NCBI GenBank assembly: GCA_029876055.1
Contig: CM056875.1
Coordinates: forward strand, 8,085,001 to 8,149,000
DNA length: 64,000 nt
From: Madurella fahalii
Taxonomy: Eukaryota > Ascomycota > Sordariomycetes > Sordariales
Reading direction: 5' to 3'
Shown in pieces: positions 57,958-64,000 of this stretch (its first letter is position 1; every line of letters starts with the position of its first letter). The position numbers and the translations under genes are program-made. Under the pieces are notes generated by a model. The model saw nothing but the letters and a program-made list of their open reading frames with translations, was not told where the DNA came from and searched no databases.

Positions 57958-60296
57958 GGCGCTTCAGGCAATTTGGGAGAGTCTACTTTCAACGTTGAGG
58001 TGGGCTGCTGGGAAGCGTGGAAGGGCTTGGGGAGTGTTATAAAGGGGGGCTACCGGGAGCTACGGGGCGCTACGGTGCCTTGATATTCTCCAAATCAGAG
58101 GAAATTTTGGAATGGTATCATGGCCATGCCCGTCTCACTATGAATTTTCGGCGATAGGCAGCCTCAGATATCTGACGACTTGTGGATGCAACGATTGACC
58201 ATAAACTGGCATGCATGCATCATCGTGATGATGCTGCTGCTGCTACGTTAGTTGCTGTAGCGTTCCCTGGGCTGTTTATCCGTGCTGACCAGCACTTGGG
58301 CTGTCCAGCATCTTTTTTTTCAGGGGTCTGCGGTTCTATTTATTCCCATGTGGTTGCAATACCGCGTTCCCCGTGTCGCTGCCACAAAAGCCTACCCATC
58401 TATACCACGTCACCAGTAGGCGGGGATTTCCACATTACAGTTGCATCGAGGGATTTGCCACTACTGCCGAGGCAGGGAGGCAGACAGCAAAGAGGCGATA
58501 TGCCCACATGCGCTCGCGGGCCGCCTTGGAGTGGTTGGGCAGCCCCTTCTCAACGGTACCCTTCTGGTTCGGCAGCGAAGGACTGAAACCCAATAAAGTG
58601 TGGCGGAGTCGTTGCAGCGCGGAGAAAAGCTCAGTCTTCGAAACCAAACAGCACTAAACGAGCACGAAACACGCTGTTGCAACCCAATCAGGTGTTGTCG
58701 AGCGGCACACAGAGCCCGGTTTGGAACTTTGGCTGGACGATGTGCTGAGAAGGACGGCGGGAAGCGCCAGTCGACTCCAAATGTGCGGGGTTCCCTGAAA
58801 CGGGATTGGCTGGGAGGAAGTTTGCTTGCCCCCAATGTTTCTGGCTTCCATCATGTGGGAAGGATAAGATGACAAGCTGTCAGTCTCGGACAAAAGAAAG
58901 CGAGAAGATGAGGTGGACAGGTCAGCCCCATCGCTATCCGGTGGTGGAGGCTGGACTAGATGCGACTGCAGCTGCAGAGTGGTGTTGTCTCGACTAGCTG
59001 CAGTATTAATCGCAGTGCTGCCGGGCGTGTCTCTCGACATTGAGACCTCACTGTTCGGCTGCAACGTGGGATGGGCCAACAGGAAATCACAGTAGGTGAA
59101 ACATGTGCCCTAATAGGACCGAGATCGCCGCAAACAGCGCTGAGCCACCGCCCCAAACAACGATGACCTGCATAGGAGATCCAAGGCCGCTATCCTCGAA
59201 GGCCGCATCGGACCACCCTTCCTGAACCAACAAAGGCCGACAGTGCTTGGGTCCCCTGAGTTGCCCATTATCCGACAAGCCTTTTTGGGGGAGAGAAAAA
59301 AAAAAAAAAAAAAAACCAGGGGAATAGGGATGGCAATCTTTGCCATTACCCCTGCACGGATCCACCGTCCTTGCGTCTACTGCACATGGCTGTCAAATAC
59401 ATAATAAGCGAGCAAGAGACCTCCACTTGTAGATAGGGGAACGGAGATTTAGCTCTCGGCCATTGCCGTGTCGGCCGGAGCAGCCTCTTGACTGTACCCC
59501 AAGCCAGAAAACGGGAGAGAGGGGAGAAACTTGAAAACCGGACAGTGACGTTGTGTTAATATCCAGAAGACGCACGAAACGTGTAAAAGCTTGGTAGAGG
59601 CGGAGATTGCTCTGATAAAGGGTGACATTAAGTTCGGCAGTGGTGCTGTATGGGCGGATTGAGTATCTCACCAACACTGCGACTTTATGCTGTTGCATTG
59701 TCCCTGATCCTGCGTTCACACCGGGGACCGGGACGGTGTACTGTGTGGCCCAATGGAAAATGACAGCTTCCAACGGCTTCTGCTTGGCTGTTCGTGCGGT
59801 GGACCCCGGGGTGCCGCCAGCCAGGCCGGGCCTGTTGCCTCCCCACCATCCACCCAATGCGAGCGGAATCCTCACCCCCTTCCCATTAAACGCACCGGCG
59901 AGGGCTCGCGCCGTTTCGAAGGTCAAGCTTGCATTGGCCGATTCTTTTCTCTCCTGGCGCGAAGAAGCTTGGAAGCCAACTTTCCCAATCGTCGACCGTT
60001 CTCTGCAGCTGCCCACTACATCATCGCCGTCAATGCGGATGCATCGCTCGTTTAGTTGTTTTGTTTTCTGATCCCCCGAGGTTTCCCTGGGCCTCCCCGT
60101 TTCATTGCCCTGGGGTCGTTGGTACAAGTCCGGTCGCTTGTGATTCTCCGCGCCAACCAGGCCCGTATTCACCTGCCAAACAGCACTCTTGTGCGACCAA
60201 GGTAGCTAGGAACTTGGTCTCGCTTGGTCGCGATTCTCCTCTCCTCTTTACCGCTCCGCAACCACCGCACACCGCATCGGGATCCCGTCGCCCAAC
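57958..60296. other. Gene-free region upstream of KNR4
   Basis: 2.3 kb between SEC8 and KNR4. Contains A20 at 59296-59315. The last several hundred bases are probably the KNR4 promoter and leader. No gene or tRNA seen. Confidence 0.55.
59296..59315 (+). repeat. A20 run
   Basis: Twenty consecutive A following GGGGGAGAG. Simple repeat only. Confidence 0.9.
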
Positions 60297-62015
60297 ATGG
60301 CTTCGTATGTGCCGTCGACTCCTGCCGCGGTCCCAAGGCGGTCTTACTGCTTCGCTAACCAACCTGGCCCACCATTACAGGATAGGATCTGCCTTTCGCT
60401 CTTTCTGGCATACCATGACCAGCTATGACCGACGTCAGCGCTGCCCGTGATAGATCGACCTTGCGACCACTTGCTGACAAAGGTCCCAGATTCCACCTAC
60501 GACGCTCCGTATAGATCAGGCCGCCATGTCCCCTTAAACGGACTAGCCGCGGGTGACTCGCGCGCCGACATCACTTCACCATACCGCGACGAGACAGGGC
60601 GTCACTCGACATCGACCTTTGATGCCGCTCACGGCGGCTCTGTTACCTCGCCGGGCGCCCCGATGAGCCCCGGCTCCAACAGACCTTATTCACCGGGCAT
60701 GAGATCTATGAATGCGCGGCAGTCGAGCGCAAATGACGGTTTCGAAATGCAAAGCCCCACGGGCGAGATCCCAATGCAGTCATTCAACGATGGCATGCCG
60801 CCGCCGCCCTCCGTCAGCAGTTCGTGGAATAGGATAGATAAATGGGCTGAGGAGCACTACCCCGAGCTGTTCGATCAGCTCTGCGAAGGATGCACGGCCA
60901 ACGATATCAACGAACTAGAGTACCAGCTCGATTGCTCCCTTCCCCAAGACGTCCGGGAGTCTCTGCAGATCCACGACGGCCAGGAGCGGGGCGGCACTCC
61001 AACGGGCATCATTTTCGGTTCAATGCTTCTCGACTGCGAGGAAATTGTGCAGGAGTGGGAAAACTGGCGGAAAGTCAACCAAGAGTTCTTGCTCGAAGCG
61101 ACGTTCCCCAGGCCAGCTGTCCCGTCAAAGGCTCTCGGGGGGAGCAGCAGCCACGCATCCTCATCCACAGCGGCTTCGTCCAGCTCAGCGCCGGCGTCGC
61201 CACGGAACGGGAACTGGAGACAGGAGCTGCTGGCTCGTCAAGACTGCGTGCCCCCGAACGCCGTGCAGAAGGCTTATGCCCATCCGGCCTGGATCCCTCT
61301 AGTCCGAGACTGGGGCGGCAATAACCTGGCCGTGGATCTCGCGCCCGGTCCCAAGGGCCAATGGGGCCAAGTGATCCTTTTCGGGCGGGATTACGACACG
61401 AAATACGTGGTTGCGCGGTCGTGGGCGGCATTCTTGGGCATTGTAGCGGACGACTTGAAGAGCGGGAGGTGGTTCGTTGATGAGGATACAGGCGAGCTCA
61501 AGTTGCGCGAGTTTAAAGCGGCCCGTGTCGAGCCGGCTTACTTTGACATCCTCCGGTGGAGAATGGATCAGAAGTATGGGCGCACCGCCGCCAAGCGCAA
61601 GTCCATGGCCCCCGGGGCGTCACTTAGCGCGCCGAACTCGCCTTACACCAGCCCGACGGAAGTCAACGGCGAAAACCGCGGCCGGTCGATGCAGCGCCTC
61701 AACGCTGTGTCCCCGATCCCCAGCCCCATCCGGCCCGGCTATGGGAAGTCAAGCCCCCTAGCGCGGGTGGCAGAGGAGGGGGCCTCGAGTCCAGGCACCT
61801 CCAAACCCAGGGAGAAGCTGGTCGAGCTCGATACCCCCCGGCATAGCGGCGAGGAGAACAAAGATAGTGCGCCGAGACTGACCGCGTTGGCTGCCAATGG
61901 CGATGCTGCCACCGAGGAGGCCAAGCCCGACACACCAGCAAATGGCTCAGCAGTAGCAAACGGCAAGCAGCCTGTTGTGGAGGTAGAAGAGGCAATGAAG
62001 ACAATCGAGATCTGA
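60297..62015 (+). CDS. KNR4: KNR4/SMI1 homologue, cell-wall synthesis regulator
   Basis: Knr4/Smi1 links the cell-wall integrity pathway to glucan and chitin synthesis and localises to sites of polar growth (yeast knowledge). Exons: 60297-60304 (only eight bases: ATG-GCT-TC), 60381-60433 and 60490-62015, 528 residues. Intron 60305-60380 has donor GTATGT, branch GCTAAC and acceptor ACAG; intron 60434-60489 has donor GTCAGC. The join gives MASIGSAFRSFWHTMTSYDR-HSTYDAPYR, typical of filamentous-fungal homologues. The SMI1/KNR4 domain runs from about residue 130 to 330 (ELEYQLDCSLPQDVRESLQIHDGQ, WIPLVRDWGGNNLAVDLAPG, GQVILFGRDYDTKYVVARSW). The long Ser/Pro-rich ends are probably disordered. The frame is intact. 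Confidence 0.95.
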
Positions 62016-63572
62016 AGCAGGAGAGGGGAGAAGACGCTACGACCAATGTGATGAGTTTACGGGACGGGTCGAGCCTTCACGGAGACTATACATCGAATAC
62101 ATCGACACACGGCAACGAGATTATTACGGCGTTTCGGGCGACTTGATCAGATATCGCAAAACGATCCGGTTGGGGCATGTTCTATCACGGCGTCAAACAA
62201 TCAACCCTCCATCGCGATGCTTTTTCTTACGTTTCCCCAGGACGGCATTCATCATTCTTCTGCTTCATGATCGCGCGGCGATAAGGAGGGGGCCAGCGCA
62301 CATTGTTATTTGAGATGTCTGCCTGCACTTTGGCTACTTTGCGCTTCTTCTTACCGGAGATGATAATTGGTCTGTTCTCAGTTCGTTGCCTCCCGCATGC
62401 TCAAGCGAGCGAGGGACAAACTATTAACCTTTTGTTGTACATTATACTTGGTTTACTCGCCTAATAGCCTTGGCTTCTAACTCGGTTTCGGTGAGGGGAG
62501 GAAGGGGGAGATGGGAAGTAGCGTGGTTAGATTTTCTGCGCAACGGAAGTGAAACCGTCGGAGCCGCCTTCCTGGCGGCATTGTACAATATGTCAAGATG
62601 GAAACCCCGTTGCGGAGAGATCTAATGACATGGAGGTGTAATTCCCGTTTTCTTGACTTCTGTGGTTTCGAGATGGTGAAAGGGGATGTGTGGAGTGGCA
62701 AAGGCCACTTGTCGAGTTAATGCTTAGGAGGCGTTCGGGGTTGGGGTGGTGGTTGTTTTGGGAACCGGGAGCGATTCGTAGAGGAGCATCAACATCATCA
62801 CAGAGTTAGCAAATATATCTAGCAGGTATTAAACATGTTATCTTGCACAGCATGCAGCTGCAGTAGCTGCATCCCCAGGCACAATCTTCTATTGCCCACT
62901 TTACCTGCTTTGTGCGTTCTTTTTTTCCTTCTTGTACTTTCTTCCGGCTTATATATTCCCCTATTCCCCTATTCCCCATCTGCATTACAGGACCCGTATA
63001 AGTAAATCAGAGTGCTCTCGCCCGGCCCGTGAGTATACTTTGAGATCCGCCATTGCGTTTGGCTGGGGGGATATTTTTAACTATACCATAAATATGCCCC
63101 AGATCGAAGGCGCTTGTACCGAAAGGAGAGAAAAAATGAAAATAAAAATAAGAATAAAAATAAAATAAAATAATGTATCAAAGGGAAATAAAGCGGCTGG
63201 TGTCGCTCAGGGAGGTCACGTGCGATACTTCGCTGTCTTGTGTTGCGCTGTGCCAAGAACTGTCAGCCTTCAAATGGTGGGTCCGCTTTCGCTCGCTCCA
63301 ACGTCGTCATCCTCCGGGAAGCTGAGCTCGAGCCTAGCCTCCCGACCATCCTTGACAACGTAACCCGCCGAACAACGATAAACGACAAACGTACAGTAAA
63401 TACTGCGAAACCAAGCTTTGTCTGCCCTGCGAACGGCAAGGATCAACAGGTCTGAAAGCCGCACGATAGCCCCAATCCGAATCGATCTCGCATCACTGTC
63501 TCTGCTATCTGCAGTTTGGCCAGCTCCATCCCCATCCCGCCGCTGCCCCCAGCCCAGCGCCTCCGTTACAGA
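62016..63572. other. Intergenic region between KNR4 and VPS68
   Basis: 1.56 kb with the KNR4 3' end and the VPS68 promoter. An A-rich AAAATAAAAATAAG-type stretch lies at about 63136-63172. No gene seen. Confidence 0.5.
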
Positions 63573-64000
63573 ATGTCCGAGGAACGCCTCTGGAAGTTCA
63601 AAAGGCCGGAGTGGATGAATAGCATATGGGCGCGTAACGCGGGGGTATATGCCGCCGGCGGACTGGTACGTAAAGGGCGCCCCCCTTCCCCCCTTCTCCT
63701 CCTCCCCGCCTCTCTAATTTCCCCATTCACCCACTCTACTATATCCACCGGCCCAAGGTAGCTAACCTCTGGGGGTCCGTGTTGGTACCCAACCCGGCTT
63801 TGTAGTTCTCGCTCGCCTTCTACGTCCTCCTCGACTCGGCCGTGTGGTCCAAGTCGGCCCTCAACGGCTCCAGCATCCATGTGACCTTTGTCGACTGGCT
63901 GCCCTTCATCTTCAGCAGCCTGGGCATGCTCATCATCAACAGCGTCGAGAAGGCGCGCCTGTCGGCCGACAGCTTCAGCTACTCGGGCTCCGGGGTCGCG
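63573..64000 (+). CDS. VPS68: Vps68/UPF0220 (TMEM50-like) membrane protein, cut at the right edge
   Basis: Small four-span membrane protein of the UPF0220 family, implicated in late-endosome to vacuole sorting in yeast together with ESCRT (family knowledge). Exon 63573-63665 (MSEERLWKFKRPEWMNSIWARN, ending YAAGGL) and exon 63806-64000, with an intron 63666-63805 starting GTACGT and ending TTGTAG. The second exon reads FSLAFYVLLDSAVWSK, HVTFVDWLPFIFSSLGMLIINS and SADSFSYSGSGVA, all strongly family-like, with membrane segments around each hydrophobic block. The frame is open to base 64000, so the last spans and stop lie outside the window. Confidence 0.93.

Noticed and set aside
1..64000. CRISPR arrays, phage or bacterial operon features
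   Set aside because: No regular spaced repeats; introns and gene content show eukaryotic nuclear DNA.

Overview
The window is nuclear DNA of a filamentous ascomycete, most likely a Sordariomycete close to Sordariales/Chaetomiaceae. Genes carry short 50-90 nt spliceosomal introns with GT donors, CTAAC-type branch sites and AG acceptors. The protein set is typical of that group: VPS1, GID7, CSE1, a tuberin, Mis6/CENP-I, CAF16, CYK3, a germinal-centre kinase, RAI1, SEC8, KNR4 and VPS68. The lineage call rests on gene content and exon style and is an inference. Coding sequence is GC-rich and CpG is plentiful, so I see no strong RIP signature.

Layout, left to right. 1-1528 (-): 5' part of VPS1, cut by the window edge. 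2728-3691 (+): broken fungal-specific kinase-like gene. 5913-7983 (+): GID7/WDR26 homologue. 8389-10176 (+): decayed second copy of an NDR kinase of the COT-1 type. 10.2-16.3 kb: a 6.1 kb stretch with no convincing gene. 16279-18397 (+): PH-domain protein. 19966-23173 (-): CSE1. 23527-24417 (-): serine alpha/beta hydrolase. 26404-31487 (+): tuberin (TSC2). 31.5-35.2 kb: gene-free and rich in simple repeats. 35223-36956 (-): C-terminal half of a GH3-GNAT fusion, standing alone. 39439-41919 (+): Mis6/CENP-I. 42152-43027 (-): CAF16. 44330-48215 (-): CYK3. 49295-51553 (+): germinal-centre kinase. 52205-53856 (-): RAI1. 54645-57957 (+): SEC8. 60297-62015 (+): KNR4/SMI1. 63573-64000 (+): VPS68, cut by the right edge.

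The genes are conserved eukaryotic housekeeping genes, not a cluster. Several concern polar growth, secretion and septation (SEC8, CYK3, the GCK kinase, KNR4, the COT-1 relic) or membrane traffic (VPS1, VPS68). Others cover growth control and protein turnover (TSC2, GID7), nuclear transport (CSE1), mRNA metabolism (CAF16, RAI1) and the kinetochore (Mis6). Reading frames were rebuilt by hand. The summed exons of GID7, CSE1, GNAT, the GCK kinase, SEC8 and KNR4 divide by three. Mis6, RAI1 and CYK3 each need exactly one base added or removed, each time in or beside a short A or G run, which looks more like sequence error than gene death.

I found no clear undescribed system. The best leads are the orphan GNAT half, the COT-1-like relic with an altered catalytic loop, and the cluster of single-base run indels.
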